DNA of 64,000 bases. Source: Nitrosomonadales bacterium (GTDB lineage Bacteria; Pseudomonadota; Gammaproteobacteria; Burkholderiales; Gallionellaceae). Every line of letters begins with the position of its first letter. Positions within the stretch are counted from its first letter, which is position 1. Both the position numbers and the translations under genes were made by a program. This document shows, in pieces, positions 20,981-30,586 of the stretch. Location of the stretch: NCBI GenBank assembly GCA_016214695.1, contig JACRNY010000004.1, forward strand, positions 346,240 to 410,239. Reading direction: 5' to 3'. The notes under the pieces were generated by a model. That model saw only the letters and a list, made by a program, of their open reading frames with translations, did not search any database and was not told the origin of the DNA.

Positions 20981-22185
20981 CAGGCAGCCTCTTCTTTCCT
21001 CAATATGCAGCGGCGCAGGTGCGTCTGCTCCTTGCAGAAGCAGTTCGACAGGCTCCGCTTCGCCTCGTACATCGCGGTATCCGCATTGCGCAACAGTGTC
21101 TCCATATCCTCGCCATCGCGCGGATAGACCGCCACGCCGATACTGGTCGAGATGGTCACTTCGCCACCTTCATGCAAGCGGAACGGGCGCCCGATCTCGG
21201 CGTCGATCTTGCCGACGATCCCGCATACATCCTCCTTGTCCGCGATATCCTCCGCAAGCACCACGAACTCATCCCCACCCAGCCTCGCCACCCGGTCGCT
21301 GGCGCGCATCGCGCTCTGAAGTCGCTGGGCGACCTGCTTCAGCACCATATCCCCGGCCTTGTGGCCAAGCTGGTCGTTCACCGGTTTGAATTCGTTCAAG
21401 TCCAGGAACAACAGCGCCATGCCCTTCTTGTGTCGCACGCATCGATGCAAGGCCTGAGAGATATGCTCCAGGATCAGGCGGCGGTTTGGCAGCCCGGTCA
21501 ACGCGTCATGCGTGGCGATATGATGCATGTGCATTTCGGCTTCATGCCTGAGTTTCATCGCCTTCAGCAGACGGAAATGCAGATAGAGCAGGATCGAGAC
21601 AGCCACCACAGCCGCGATGGTGATGTTGCGCCCCAGTTCGTGCATGATCGATTCGCGCTGGGCCCGCAACTCGCCGCGGCGGGCGGTCTGCTGCGCCGCC
21701 ATCCTCTCCAGTACCGCATGCAGGGCATCCATCTCGCGTTTTCCAACACCACTCTGCAGTCGTGCGCGCGCACGCTCGAAGCCCTGCTGGCGCGACGCCA
21801 CATTGACGCGCGAGACAGCGAGCTTCGCTTCCACATGCGGCAATAGTTCAGCCAGATCGCCCTGCCCGGAAGGAAGACTGGCGAACAGCCGCACCAGTTC
21901 GTCCCGCCTTGCCGACACTGCGGCACTGTCCTGAGTGTGCGATTCGAGATAGACCTTGTCGCCGGTGATGATGTATCCGCGCTCCGCCGACTCCATGACC
22001 TGAAACGCCTCCCGAACCGCCTGTATCTTTTCCACTATCGTGTTCGACGCGACTATCTGCTCGGTATTGCTCGAGAGCCGCACCACACCCATGGCATTCA
22101 TCCACACGATGATCGCGGTCACCGCCAGGGCCAACAGCAGGCTGGCCAGTGCATTCCTCTCTATGGTCAGCTCGGTCCTGTCCAT
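20980..22185 (-). CDS. CHASE3-type sensor diguanylate cyclase inside the sdh operon
   Basis: A 401-residue membrane sensor that should make c-di-GMP. It has an N-terminal transmembrane helix (about 12-35), a periplasmic helical CHASE3-like domain (about 40-185, with VMESAERGYIITGD), a second transmembrane helix (about 190-210), and a GGDEF domain starting at HDALTGLPNRR. The active site LGGDEFVVL is intact. An RxxD product-inhibition site (RASD) lies five residues before it. ATG 22185 has an AGGA Shine-Dalgarno, 8 nt after the sdhA stop, and the gene ends overlapping the sdhB start. The insertion between sdhA and sdhB is unusual and puts c-di-GMP synthesis under TCA-operon control. What the sensor binds is unknown. 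Confidence 0.9.
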   Translation of the reverse strand: MDRTELTIERNALASLLLALAVTAIIVWMNAMGVVRLSSNTEQIVASNTIVEKIQAVREAFQVMESAERGYIITGDKVYLESHTQDSAAVSARRDELVRLFASLPSGQGDLAELLPHVEAKLAVSRVNVASRQQGFERARARLQSGVGKREMDALHAVLERMAAQQTARRGELRAQRESIMHELGRNITIAAVVAVSILLYLHFRLLKAMKLRHEAEMHMHHIATHDALTGLPNRRLILEHISQALHRCVRHKKGMALLFLDLNEFKPVNDQLGHKAGDMVLKQVAQRLQSAMRASDRVARLGGDEFVVLAEDIADKEDVCGIVGKIDAEIGRPFRLHEGGEVTISTSIGVAVYPRDGEDMETLLRNADTAMYEAKRSLSNCFCKEQTHLRRCILRKEEAA

Positions 22186-22193
22186 CACAGTTC

Positions 22194-23957
22194 CTAGTAC
22201 ACCCGTGCCTTGAGCGGGAACGATTCCACCGTCAGCGGTTTCAGCCGCACTGGTTTGTAATCGAGCCTGCTGCCTTCGCTGAAATACAGCGAATGCTTGA
22301 GCCAGTTCTTGTCGTCGCGCTCGGGGAAGTCCTCGCGCGCATGCGCGCCGCGGCTCTCCTTGCGTGCTTCGGCGGCGACCATGGTCGCCTGCGCCACCTC
22401 GATGAGGTTGTCCAGTTCCAGCGCCTCGACGCGCGCGGTGTTGAACACCTTGCTCTTGTCCTTGATCTCCGTGTGCTTCACGCGTTCGGCCACTTCGCGG
22501 ATCTTGCTCACGCCCTGCGCCAGCAGGTCGGGGAAACGGAATACACCGCAATGTTGCTGCATGGTCTTGCGCATCGCGTCGCCCACTTCGGCCACGCTCT
22601 CGCCGTCCTTCTGGTTCTCCAGCCGCGCCAAGCGTGCCAGCGGACGCTCCGCCGCATCGGCAGGCAGGGGCTTCGGATTCGGGTTGGCTTTCAGGTCTTC
22701 GATGATCTGGCGTGCCGCGGCGCGACCGAACACGATGAGGTCAAGCAGCGAGTTGCAACCCAGGCGGTTGGCACCGTGCACCGACACGCAGGCACACTCG
22801 CCCACCGCGTAGAAACCCTGCACCACATCTTCCGGTGCGGTGCGGTGCGGTGCAACGACCTGACCGTGATAGTTGGTGGGGATACCGCCCATCATATAGT
22901 GCGCGGTAGGCACGACAGGGATGGGCGCTTTGGACGGATCGACATGGGCGAACTTGATGGCGATGTCGCGGATACCTGGCAGGCGATGGCGGATCACCTC
23001 GTCGCCGAGGTGGTCGAGCTTGAGCAGCACATGATCGCCGTGCGGGCCGCAGCCGCGCCCTTCCTTGATCTCGGTCGCCATGGCGCGCGACACCACGTCG
23101 CGGCTGGCCAGATCCTTGGCGGTCGGCGCATAGCGCGGCATGAAACGCTCGCCGTCCTTGTTCACCAGATAGCCGCCTTCGCCGCGCACACCTTCGGTGA
23201 TCAGCACGCCAGCGCCGTGCACACCGGTCGGGTGGAACTGGAAGAACTCCATGTCTTCGAGCGGGATGCCCGCGCGCGCAGCCATGCCGAGGCCATCGCC
23301 GGTGTTGATGTAGGCATTGGTGCTGGCCGAGAAGATGCGCCCCGCGCCGCCGGTGGCGAACAGCGTGGCGCGGGCTTGCAGGATCATCACTTCGGAAGTC
23401 TCGATCTCCATCGCCACCACACCCAGCACATCGCCGTCCTCGTCGCGAATCAGATCGAGCGCTTTCCACTCGATGAAGAAGTTGGTGTTGGCTTTGACGT
23501 TCTGCTGGTACAGGGTATGCAACAGCGCATGACCGGTGCGGTCGGCTGCAGCACAGGCGCGCGGCACCGGGTTCTTGCCGTAGTCCTGCATATGCCCGCC
23601 GAAAGGGCGCTGGTAGATCTTGCCGCTGTCGAGCCGGTCGAACGGCATGCCGAAGTGCTCCAGCTCATACACTACTTCCGGCGCGGCGCGGCACATGTAT
23701 TCGATGGCATCCTGGTCGCCCAGATAGTCCGAACCCTTCACGGTGTCGTACATATGCCAGTGCCAGTTGTCCTCGTTGACGTTACCCAGCGAAGCGGCGA
23801 TACCGCCCTGCGCCGCCACGGTATGCGAACGGGTCGGGAACACCTTCGAAAGCACGGCGACCTTGAGTCCCGCCTGCGACAGGGTCAGCGCCGCGCGCAT
23901 GCCCGCACCGCCCGCACCCACCACCACCACATCGAATGTTCTTTTCGTTATAGCCAT
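22194..23957 (-). CDS. sdhA: succinate dehydrogenase flavoprotein subunit
   Basis: SdhA (587 residues) oxidises succinate to fumarate with covalently bound FAD. The FAD-binding motif [19 protein letters not shown], the flavinylation region [14 protein letters not shown] and the catalytic region [21 protein letters not shown] are clear. Its ATG shares a base with the sdhD stop. Its maturation would depend on SdhE, which in this operon is the C-terminal half of a fusion protein. Confidence 0.98.
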   Translation of the reverse strand: MAITKRTFDVVVVGAGGAGMRAALTLSQAGLKVAVLSKVFPTRSHTVAAQGGIAASLGNVNEDNWHWHMYDTVKGSDYLGDQDAIEYMCRAAPEVVYELEHFGMPFDRLDSGKIYQRPFGGHMQDYGKNPVPRACAAADRTGHALLHTLYQQNVKANTNFFIEWKALDLIRDEDGDVLGVVAMEIETSEVMILQARATLFATGGAGRIFSASTNAYINTGDGLGMAARAGIPLEDMEFFQFHPTGVHGAGVLITEGVRGEGGYLVNKDGERFMPRYAPTAKDLASRDVVSRAMATEIKEGRGCGPHGDHVLLKLDHLGDEVIRHRLPGIRDIAIKFAHVDPSKAPIPVVPTAHYMMGGIPTNYHGQVVAPHRTAPEDVVQGFYAVGECACVSVHGANRLGCNSLLDLIVFGRAAARQIIEDLKANPNPKPLPADAAERPLARLARLENQKDGESVAEVGDAMRKTMQQHCGVFRFPDLLAQGVSKIREVAERVKHTEIKDKSKVFNTARVEALELDNLIEVAQATMVAAEARKESRGAHAREDFPERDDKNWLKHSLYFSEGSRLDYKPVRLKPLTVESFPLKARVY

Positions 23958-24304
23958 CAGAGACCCCAAAGGATTTGCACCGACCAGATCGTATAAAGGA
24001 TCAAGGCCAATATGACCAACACATGGATCAACAGGCGGATGCCCGCCGGCTTCACGTAATCCATCACGATGTCGCGCACGCCGATCCAGGCGTGATAGAA
24101 CAGGCTCAGCAAGAACAGCATCGAGAACGTGCGCATCACGTTGCCGGAGAACAGGTAGATCCAGTTCTCGTAACCGAAGCCGGGTTGCAGCAACAGGTAG
24201 ACCGCGAGCACCAGCACATAGACTGCCATCACCACCGCGGTGACGCGCTGTGCCAGCCAATCGCGCAGACCGTAGTGCGCTCCCGTGACGACGCGGTTCA
24301 CCAT
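23957..24304 (-). CDS. sdhD: succinate dehydrogenase membrane anchor subunit SdhD
   Basis: A small hydrophobic anchor of 115 residues with three transmembrane helices (about 17-38, 50-70 and 85-110). The SdhD pattern [18 protein letters not shown] includes the haem-ligand region. ATG 24304 overlaps the end of sdhC by 7 nt, and the gene ends one base into sdhA. With SdhC it binds haem b and the quinone. Confidence 0.95.
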   Translation of the reverse strand: MVNRVVTGAHYGLRDWLAQRVTAVVMAVYVLVLAVYLLLQPGFGYENWIYLFSGNVMRTFSMLFLLSLFYHAWIGVRDIVMDYVKPAGIRLLIHVLVILALILYTIWSVQILWGL

Positions 24305-24672
24305 AGCTTCGCTCCCAGCAGCACGGTCAAGGTCAGGCTGACCGCCAGCACCCATTTGCTGCTGGCGCGCGCCGCGGCGAGATTCGGCAGCAGGTGCAGA
24401 TCGATGGCCAGATAGCGCAGGCCGGCACAGAAGTGATGCAGGAACGCCCACAGCAATCCCGACAGCAGCAGTTTAAAAAACGGATTGGCGAGGATGTCCG
24501 TCAGGTTGGTGTAAGTCTCGATCGAGCGCAGGCTCTGGTCGAGCAGGAAAAGCAGCAGGGGGAGCGCAAGGAACAACAAGGCACCGCTGACGCGGTGCAG
24601 GATGGAGACATAGCCGGCAAGAGGCAGTTTGATCAGATGCAGCGCAAGATGCTTAGGTCGTGTTTTATTCAT
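24298..24672 (-). CDS. sdhC: succinate dehydrogenase cytochrome b556 subunit
   Basis: A 124-residue membrane anchor with three predicted helices. Family signatures are [16 protein letters not shown] near residue 23 and [16 protein letters not shown] near 80 (haem-ligand His). It is the first gene of the TCA operon, divergent from mdh across a 206-bp regulatory region. Confidence 0.96.
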   Translation of the reverse strand: MNKTRPKHLALHLIKLPLAGYVSILHRVSGALLFLALPLLLFLLDQSLRSIETYTNLTDILANPFFKLLLSGLLWAFLHHFCAGLRYLAIDLHLLPNLAAARASSKWVLAVSLTLTVLLGAKLW

Positions 24673-24785
24673 TTTATATTTCTTACCTCAAGCACATTCA
24701 TGTGAGCCCAATCCTACACCGAGCCGTGGCGGGAGAAAAGCAAAAGGACTATGATCAAGACCAGAATCGCGCGGTGCGGAACAAT

Positions 24786-24816
24786 TTAATAATCGCATTC
24801 GAGAAATTAATAATCG
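24786..24816. promoter_or_regulatory. phased AT-rich direct repeats between sdhC and mdh
   Basis: TTAATAATCG occurs at 24786-24795 and again at 24807-24816, exactly 21 bp apart (two helical turns). It lies in the shared upstream region of the divergent sdhC operon and mdh. The phasing and position suggest a tandem regulator site. No regulator can be named. Confidence 0.4.
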
Positions 24817-24878
24817 GCTTCAGCAAATAGCCTGTTCCCATCGTTCATAATCCGGTCACCAACCCGAGGGAGGACAAC

Positions 24879-25871
24879 ATGAAAGCCCCTATCCGTGTCG
24901 CGATCACCGGTGCCGCCGGACAGATCGGTTACAGCCTGTTGTTCCGCATCGCCAATGGCGACATGCTGGGACGTGAACAACCCATCATCCTGCAATTGCT
25001 CGACATCACTCCGGCGCAGCAAGTCCTGCGCGGCGTGGCGATGGAACTGGAAGACTGCGCCTTCCCCAACCTGCAGCAGGTCATCACCACCGACGATCCG
25101 CGCGTCGCCTTCCGCGATGCCGAGGTGGTGCTGTTGGTCGGCGCGCGCCCGCGCAGCAAGGGCATGGAGCGCAAGGACCTGCTCGAAGCCAACGGCGCCA
25201 TCTTCTCCGAGCAGGGGCGCATCCTCAACGAGGTCGCCGCGCGCCACGTGAAGGTGCTGGTGGTCGGCAACCCTGCCAACACCAACGCGCTCATCGCCAT
25301 GAAGAACGCCCCCGACCTCGACCCGCGCAACTTCAGCGCCATGATGCGGCTCGACCACAACCGCGCCATCACCCAGATCGCGCTGAAACTGTTCCAGCCC
25401 ATCCAGGACATCAAGAAGATGGTGATCTGGGGCAACCACTCCGGCACACAGTATCCCGACCTGTCGCATGCCGAGATCCGCGGCCGCAAGGTGCTGGACG
25501 TGCTGCGCCAGAACGGCTGGGAAGACTGGGTGGAGACCAGCTTCATCCCCACCGTGCAGAAGCGCGGCGCCGCAGTGATCGAGGCGCGCGGCCTGTCCAG
25601 TGCCGCCAGCGCGGCCAACGCGGCCATCGGCCATGTGCATGACTGGCTGCTGCATTCGCACCACAACGACTGGGTGACCATGAGCGTGCCGTCCGACGGC
25701 AGCTACGGCATCCCCGAGGGCGTCATCTACGGCTTCCCGGTCACCTGCCGCAACGGCCATTACACCATCGTGAAGGACCTGCCGATCAGCGAACTGGGAC
25801 GCAAGCACATGCTGGACAGCCACAAGGAACTGCTCGACGAACGCGAGCATGTGAAGCATCTGCTGAAGTAA
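24879..25871 (+). CDS. mdh: malate dehydrogenase
   Basis: NAD-dependent malate dehydrogenase of the 330-residue proteobacterial/LDH-like type. The Rossmann motif is [19 protein letters not shown]. The catalytic loop has [14 protein letters not shown], and the active His is in [16 protein letters not shown]. The ATG at 24879 follows a strong GGGAGGA Shine-Dalgarno. It is divergent from the sdh operon and together they complete much of the TCA cycle. A perfect hairpin follows the gene. Confidence 0.98.
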   Translation: MKAPIRVAITGAAGQIGYSLLFRIANGDMLGREQPIILQLLDITPAQQVLRGVAMELEDCAFPNLQQVITTDDPRVAFRDAEVVLLVGARPRSKGMERKDLLEANGAIFSEQGRILNEVAARHVKVLVVGNPANTNALIAMKNAPDLDPRNFSAMMRLDHNRAITQIALKLFQPIQDIKKMVIWGNHSGTQYPDLSHAEIRGRKVLDVLRQNGWEDWVETSFIPTVQKRGAAVIEARGLSSAASAANAAIGHVHDWLLHSHHNDWVTMSVPSDGSYGIPEGVIYGFPVTCRNGHYTIVKDLPISELGRKHMLDSHKELLDEREHVKHLLK

Positions 25872-25897
25872 GCACCGAGATTCAAAGTGAGCAGAAA

Positions 25898-25931
25898 TGA
25901 AAATGGCCTGCGAATTCGCAGGCCATTTTCA
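25898..25931. terminator. perfect 34-bp palindrome, bidirectional terminator
   Basis: TGAAAATGGCCTGCGAA followed by its exact complement TTCGCAGGCCATTTTCA. The stem is flanked by A-rich and T-rich arms on both strands, between the convergent mdh and the small secreted-protein gene. It fits rho-independent termination in both directions. Confidence 0.85.
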
Positions 25932-25950
25932 TTCATGCTACCCAGGCAGA

Positions 25951-26340
25951 TCAGCGTCTTCCGCCGCCCCCCATGCCCCCGCCCATCCCGCCACCCATAC
26001 CTCCTGCCGGCAGATTCTCGGGAATGCTCTTGCCTTCTTCCTTGGCGCGTTCTTTCATCTCTTCGTGATGCTCCTCGCGAACTTTCTCGCGTTCTTCCTT
26101 GGTCTTGGCTTTACGCATCTTGATGCGTTGCTGCTGGCGCTCTTCGGGCGTCATCAATTCCCTGCCGGTGGTCAGCCGCTCCTGGTCACGCGTCCTGGTC
26201 TGATCCTGCGTCTTGGTCTGATCCTTGGTTTGCAACTGCTTCTGGTCGCGATCCCTGATCTGATCCTTGTCATCAGCCAGCGTAACGCCGGACCACGCAG
26301 CCGCAAGAGACAATCCCAACAACATGGCTTTCTTGTTCAT
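25951..26340 (-). CDS. small secreted charged protein with Asp-Gln repeats and Gly-Met tail
   Basis: A 129-residue protein of unknown function. It has a signal peptide (residues 1-22, cleavage after TLA), then a low-complexity stretch of D-Q-x-x-T/D units (about 24-54), a Lys/Glu/Arg-rich helical region (about 63-105), and a C-terminal tail of repeated GGM/GGG (about 112-127). No domain is recognised. It is convergent with mdh and divergent from the AmmeMemoRadiSam genes. The Met/Gly and charged composition could suit metal binding or a structural role in the periplasm, but that is only a guess. Confidence 0.7.
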   Translation of the reverse strand: MNKKAMLLGLSLAAAWSGVTLADDKDQIRDRDQKQLQTKDQTKTQDQTRTRDQERLTTGRELMTPEERQQQRIKMRKAKTKEEREKVREEHHEEMKERAKEEGKSIPENLPAGGMGGGMGGGMGGGGRR

Positions 26341-26544
26341 GGTGCCCTCCAAACGATTAGGGGATGAGCCTGGTACCTGAATTGATCTGGATCCGCCCTC
26401 GCCCCATCCCGACGCGAGTGCATGTTTGGATACTACACCAGCGATTCCGGCCGTTTCAGTGATTCTGGTCACAGACTTCGAAAATGCAACATCTTCATAT
26501 AATCCAAACAATGAGTTGATAATCCTCCGGCAAGCACCATATTG

Positions 26545-26558
26545 GTTATATATATAAC
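26545..26558. promoter_or_regulatory. 14-bp perfect AT palindrome before the MEMO gene
   Basis: GTTATATATATAAC is a perfect palindrome ending just before the AGGAGG Shine-Dalgarno of the MEMO-family gene. It lies where a repressor could block transcription or initiation. A TATAAT (near 26494) lies about 50 bp upstream. Confidence 0.45.
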
Positions 26559-26569
26559 AGGAGGTTGAT

Positions 26570-27376
26570 ATGACCGTCGTCCGCTCACCAGCCGTTGCCG
26601 GGATGTTCTATCCGGCCGACCCGCAGCAGCTTGCCCATGATGTGGCCGGTTTCCTTGCGGCGGCACAGGTATGCCAGCTTGAGCCCAAGGCACTGATCGC
26701 ACCGCATGCCGGCTACATCTATTCGGGCGCGATCGCCGGAAGCGCTTATGCCACGCTGAAGAATATCGCTCCGCGCATCCGGCGCGTGATCCTGCTCGGC
26801 CCTACCCATCGCGTGGCGGTACGCGGTCTGGCCATGCCGGATGCCGATGCATTCGAAACTCCCTTGGGAAAGGTCATGCTCGACCATGCCGCAATGCGTT
26901 CCATCGCCCATCTGCCCCAAGTCGTCGTCAGTGACGCGGCTCATGCGCAAGAACACTCACTGGAAGTGCAGCTGCCTTTCCTGCAGAGCATGCTGGCCGA
27001 CTTCACCCTGTTGCCGCTGGCGGTGGGCATGGCAACGGCGGACGAGGTCGCGGAAGTCCTGGAAGCGGTTTGGGGTGGCGCAGAGACTTTGATCGTCATC
27101 AGTTCCGACCTGTCGCATTACCTGCCCTATGCCGCCGCCCGGCTCATCGACGGCAAGACTGCAGAGGATATCGTCGAAATGCGCCAGCCCATTGATCACG
27201 AACAGGCCTGCGGCTGCACGCCGATCAGCGGCCTGCTCGTCGCGGCAGGCAGACATCATCTCAAGCCACAGCTGCTGGATCTGCGAAACTCGGGCGACAC
27301 AGCGGGGTCTCACGATCAGGTAGTAGGGTATGCGGCATTCGCCTTCACCGAGGAGGGAGATCATGTTCGACACTGA
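26570..27376 (+). CDS. amrB: AmmeMemoRadiSam system protein B (MEMO family)
   Basis: MEMO1-family protein of 268 residues, related to class III extradiol dioxygenases. Conserved segments are AVAGMFYPADPQQL, LIAPHAGYIYSGAIAGSAY (metal-ligand His), LLGPTHRV, QEHSLEVQLPFLQ and SSDLSHYLPY. The role in bacteria is unknown; family homologues bind iron. ATG 26570 has a perfect AGGAGG. It overlaps the next gene by 14 nt, so the three-gene cluster is tightly coupled. Confidence 0.92.
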   Translation: MTVVRSPAVAGMFYPADPQQLAHDVAGFLAAAQVCQLEPKALIAPHAGYIYSGAIAGSAYATLKNIAPRIRRVILLGPTHRVAVRGLAMPDADAFETPLGKVMLDHAAMRSIAHLPQVVVSDAAHAQEHSLEVQLPFLQSMLADFTLLPLAVGMATADEVAEVLEAVWGGAETLIVISSDLSHYLPYAAARLIDGKTAEDIVEMRQPIDHEQACGCTPISGLLVAAGRHHLKPQLLDLRNSGDTAGSHDQVVGYAAFAFTEEGDHVRH

Positions 27377-27923
27377 CAAAGGAAACACGCTGTTGCATCT
27401 CGCGCGTGCAGCGATCGGCAGGGAGCTGGGTTTCATTTCGCACGAATTGCCGCGCAGCGACTGGCTGGAAGAGCCGGGTGCGACTTTCGTCACGCTGACG
27501 CTGGATACGCAATTGCGCGGCTGCATCGGCAGCCTGGAAGCACACCGTCCGCTCATTGACGACGTGCGCGCCAATGCGGTCGCGTCGGCATTCCGCGATC
27601 CGCGTTTCGATCCGCTCAGCAAAAGCGAGTTCGGCAAGGTGTTCATCGATGTTTCGCTGCTCAGCCAGCCGGAGCCGATGCGTTTCAAGAGCGAACAGGA
27701 CGCACTGGAGCAGCTGAATCCGGGGCAGGATGGCGTGATACTGGCATATGGACGCCATCGCGCGACCTACCTGCCGCAGGTCTGGGCACAACTGCCCGAG
27801 CCGCGGGATTTTGTCGGCCACCTGAAGAACAAGGCCGGCTTGCCGGACGACTTCTGGTCGAACGACATCCAGCTATCCCGCTACACCGTGCAGAAATGGC
27901 ACGAGGTGGAAAAACATGGATGA
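27363..27923 (+). CDS. amrA: AmmeMemoRadiSam system protein A (AMMECR1 domain)
   Basis: AMMECR1-domain protein of 186 residues. The hallmark L-R-G-C-I-G-S-L (LRGCIGSLEAHRPL) is at about residue 54, followed by RDPRFDPLSKSEF. ATG 27363 is chosen for its GAGGAGGGAGA Shine-Dalgarno and family-like N-terminus; it lies inside the end of amrB. Biochemical function is unknown in bacteria. It overlaps amrS by 8 nt. Confidence 0.92.
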   Translation: MFDTDKGNTLLHLARAAIGRELGFISHELPRSDWLEEPGATFVTLTLDTQLRGCIGSLEAHRPLIDDVRANAVASAFRDPRFDPLSKSEFGKVFIDVSLLSQPEPMRFKSEQDALEQLNPGQDGVILAYGRHRATYLPQVWAQLPEPRDFVGHLKNKAGLPDDFWSNDIQLSRYTVQKWHEVEKHG

Positions 27924-29007
27924 GCCGATCGGCATCTCGGAACGCTATCCAGCCAGGTACTGGCACAAGCTGGACGACGGGCGCATCCAGTGCGACCTGT
28001 GCCCGCGCGACTGCAAGTTGAACGAAGGCCAGCGCGGCGCCTGCTTCGTGCGCGGCCGCGTCGGCGACATCATGGTGCTGACCACCTACGGGCGCAGTTC
28101 CGGCTTCTGCGTCGATCCCATCGAAAAGAAACCGCTCAACCATTTCTATCCCGGCAGCAACATCCTGTCGTTCGGCACGGCGGGCTGCAACCTCGCCTGC
28201 AAGTTCTGCCAGAACTGGGACATCTCCAAATCGCGCAGCTTCGACAAGCTCGCCGACCAGGCCTCGCCCGAAGCGATCGCTGAGACGGCCGTTGAGCTCG
28301 GCTGCAAGAGCGTGGCGTTCACCTACAACGACCCGGTGATCTTTGCCGAGTATGCGATGGATGTGGCCGACGCCTGCCACGAGGTCGGCGTGAAGACAGT
28401 GGCCGTGACGGCGGGCTACATGCACGACCTGCCGCGCCGCGAGTTCTACGCAAAGATGGATGCAGCCAATGTGGATCTGAAAGCGTTCACGGACGAGTTC
28501 TATTTCCGCCAGACCGGCGCACACCTGCAACCCGTGCTGGATACATTGAAATACCTGTGCCGGGAGACAAAAGTATGGGTGGAGCTGACCACGCTGTTGA
28601 TACCCGGCCACAACGATTCGGCGCATGAGATCGGCCGAATGTGCGAGTGGATCGCAAGGGAGCTGGGAACGGAAGTGCCGCTGCATTTCACCGCATTCCA
28701 TCCCGATTACAAGATGACCGACATCCCGCCCACGCCGGCATCCAAACTCACCGAAGCGCGGCAGATCGCACGTTCTGCCGGTCTGCAGCATGTCTATACC
28801 GGCAACGTGCACGACCTTTCGGGAGGAACGACGCTATGCGCCAAGTGCGGGGAATCGCTGATCGTGCGCGACTGGTATCAGATCCGTGATTACGCGGTCG
28901 CGGCAGACGGGACTTGCCCGCACTGCGGCAGCAAGCTCGCGGGACATTTCGCAAGATATGAGAAGCAGTCAGGCAGGCAGCGCATCCCCGTGGTCATCCA
29001 GCGCTGA
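27916..29007 (+). CDS. amrS: AmmeMemoRadiSam system radical SAM enzyme
   Basis: Radical SAM protein of 363 residues with the cluster motif C-x3-C-x2-C in GCNLACKFCQNWDIS near residue 92. It is preceded by a Cys-containing N-terminal segment (CDLCPRDCKLNEGQRGACFVR) and followed by C-terminal CAKCG and CPHCGSK pairs that may hold a zinc or second cluster. It is the enzymatic core of the AmmeMemoRadiSam cluster, whose substrate is not established. It ends 7 nt from the convergent HD-GYP gene. Confidence 0.94.
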   Translation: MDEPIGISERYPARYWHKLDDGRIQCDLCPRDCKLNEGQRGACFVRGRVGDIMVLTTYGRSSGFCVDPIEKKPLNHFYPGSNILSFGTAGCNLACKFCQNWDISKSRSFDKLADQASPEAIAETAVELGCKSVAFTYNDPVIFAEYAMDVADACHEVGVKTVAVTAGYMHDLPRREFYAKMDAANVDLKAFTDEFYFRQTGAHLQPVLDTLKYLCRETKVWVELTTLLIPGHNDSAHEIGRMCEWIARELGTEVPLHFTAFHPDYKMTDIPPTPASKLTEARQIARSAGLQHVYTGNVHDLSGGTTLCAKCGESLIVRDWYQIRDYAVAADGTCPHCGSKLAGHFARYEKQSGRQRIPVVIQR

Positions 29008-29014
29008 CGGGAAC

Positions 29015-30457
29015 TCAATCGCGGTATTTCTCGGCGATCTCGATGAACTGCGCCTGGATCGCGATAAAGGCATCGACCACATCCGGATCGAAGTGCTTGC
29101 CCTTGCCGTCAAGGATGATCGCCTCGACTTCGCTTGCACCCATCGCCGACTTGTACACCCGGCGGCATGACAAAGCATCGTAGACATCCGCCAAGGCCAT
29201 CAAGCGCGCGGGGATAGGGATCTCGTCGCCGATCAATCCAGACGGATAGCCGCTGCCGTCCCATTTTTCGTGATGCCGCATGGCGATCTGGCATGCGATA
29301 TTCAGGAATGGACTGCTGATCCCGCCCCCATCCTCGATCGCCGCGGCGATGGCATTGCCACCCAATTCCGCATGCGTCTTCATGATCTCGAACTCTTCCT
29401 CGGTCAGCTTGCCCGGCTTGTGCAGGATGGCATCCGGGATACCCACCTTGCCCACATCATGCAGCGGGGCGATCTTGAACAGCAGGGTGATGTTCTCATC
29501 GGTCAGGAAATCGCTGAAGCGCGGATGATCCTTCAGTTGCAGGGCAAGCTCACGGATGTAGTTCTGGGTACGGCGGATATGGTTGCCGGTCTCGTTGTCG
29601 CGCGTCTCGGCCAGTGATGAAAGCGCCACGATGGTCGTGTCCTTGATCAGCTCGATCTCCTGCGTCCTGTGCAGCAGTTCGGCTGTGCGCTCCTGCACCA
29701 TCTGCTCAAGTCTTGACTCACTGCCGCGCAACACCAGATTGACCGACTCAAGGTCTTTTCTGGCGGCCTCGGTCTCCTCTTTTTGCGCAGTCAGCTGCTG
29801 CAGCAGCTTGAGGTTCTCGAACCGCTGTGTCAGCGACAGCATGAAAGTACGCGTCATCACCTGCCCCGCAACGAGCACCACCAGCAGGAACAACACCAGC
29901 ATCACCGCGAGTATCCAGTGCATCTTGTCGCCTTCCATCATCACACGCCCGATGAGGGGGAGCATGACGCCAAGCAGGTAGGCGAACGAAGCCGGCGGGT
30001 GAACCGGGTTCATGGTGACGGCCCCCGCGACCAGACCGAGCAGGATGCAGATCAATGCACCCTGATAGAAGATGTCCACGGGGAAGAACAGCATCGCCGC
30101 CGCGCCCCACAGCAGACCGGAAGCAAGTGCGAAGAAAGTGAAATGCAGATGCCAGTCCCGACACTCCTGCACAGTATCAAGCTTGTGCCGGTGCAGGATG
30201 AGGTTTGCCAGCTCCACTGTATGCAAGGCATATGAGCAAGCGAACCAGAACAGCAACTGGGTATGCGGGACCAGATCCCAGAACAGCCAGACGAACAACG
30301 GTTGCAGGATCATCTGGCTCAGTATGAGCGAAGGATACATCGCCATCCGGGTACGCAATTGCTCGGCGCGGATTAGCAGATTGTCCCGGCCTATACGGAA
30401 GGCGAGGTCACCCAGTTGAAAGAGGGGGCCTTTGCGATTGATGAAAGCGGTTTCCAT
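29015..30457 (-). CDS. membrane-bound HD-GYP c-di-GMP phosphodiesterase
   Basis: A 480-residue protein with an N-terminal membrane region of about five to six helices (about 40-205), a coiled-coil linker (about 215-265) and a C-terminal HD-GYP domain. Catalytic signatures are intact: HDVGKVGIPDAIL near 340, and HHEKWDGSGYPSGL with GDEIP near 400. It should hydrolyse c-di-GMP. The membrane part may sense an unknown signal. ATG 30457 has a CGGAGT Shine-Dalgarno. It stands alone between the convergent amr cluster and an ATP-grasp-like gene on the same strand. Confidence 0.92.
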   Translation of the reverse strand: METAFINRKGPLFQLGDLAFRIGRDNLLIRAEQLRTRMAMYPSLILSQMILQPLFVWLFWDLVPHTQLLFWFACSYALHTVELANLILHRHKLDTVQECRDWHLHFTFFALASGLLWGAAAMLFFPVDIFYQGALICILLGLVAGAVTMNPVHPPASFAYLLGVMLPLIGRVMMEGDKMHWILAVMLVLFLLVVLVAGQVMTRTFMLSLTQRFENLKLLQQLTAQKEETEAARKDLESVNLVLRGSESRLEQMVQERTAELLHRTQEIELIKDTTIVALSSLAETRDNETGNHIRRTQNYIRELALQLKDHPRFSDFLTDENITLLFKIAPLHDVGKVGIPDAILHKPGKLTEEEFEIMKTHAELGGNAIAAAIEDGGGISSPFLNIACQIAMRHHEKWDGSGYPSGLIGDEIPIPARLMALADVYDALSCRRVYKSAMGASEVEAIILDGKGKHFDPDVVDAFIAIQAQFIEIAEKYRD

Positions 30458-30586
30458 GTTCGACTCCGGGCAGTGCCAAGCTCTTCATTGCTGAAAGGGG
30501 ATTCTGCTATCCCCTTCCATCCACCGCAATATGCCAAAGGGCCTATACCTCGGCCTATACCCTTGGTTACCTGCCCTACATGGGGA

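Noticed and set aside
26149..26280. Tandem D-Q codon repeats as a possible CRISPR array
   Set aside because: Units are short, irregular and coding, within a signal-peptide protein; no spacers of constant length.
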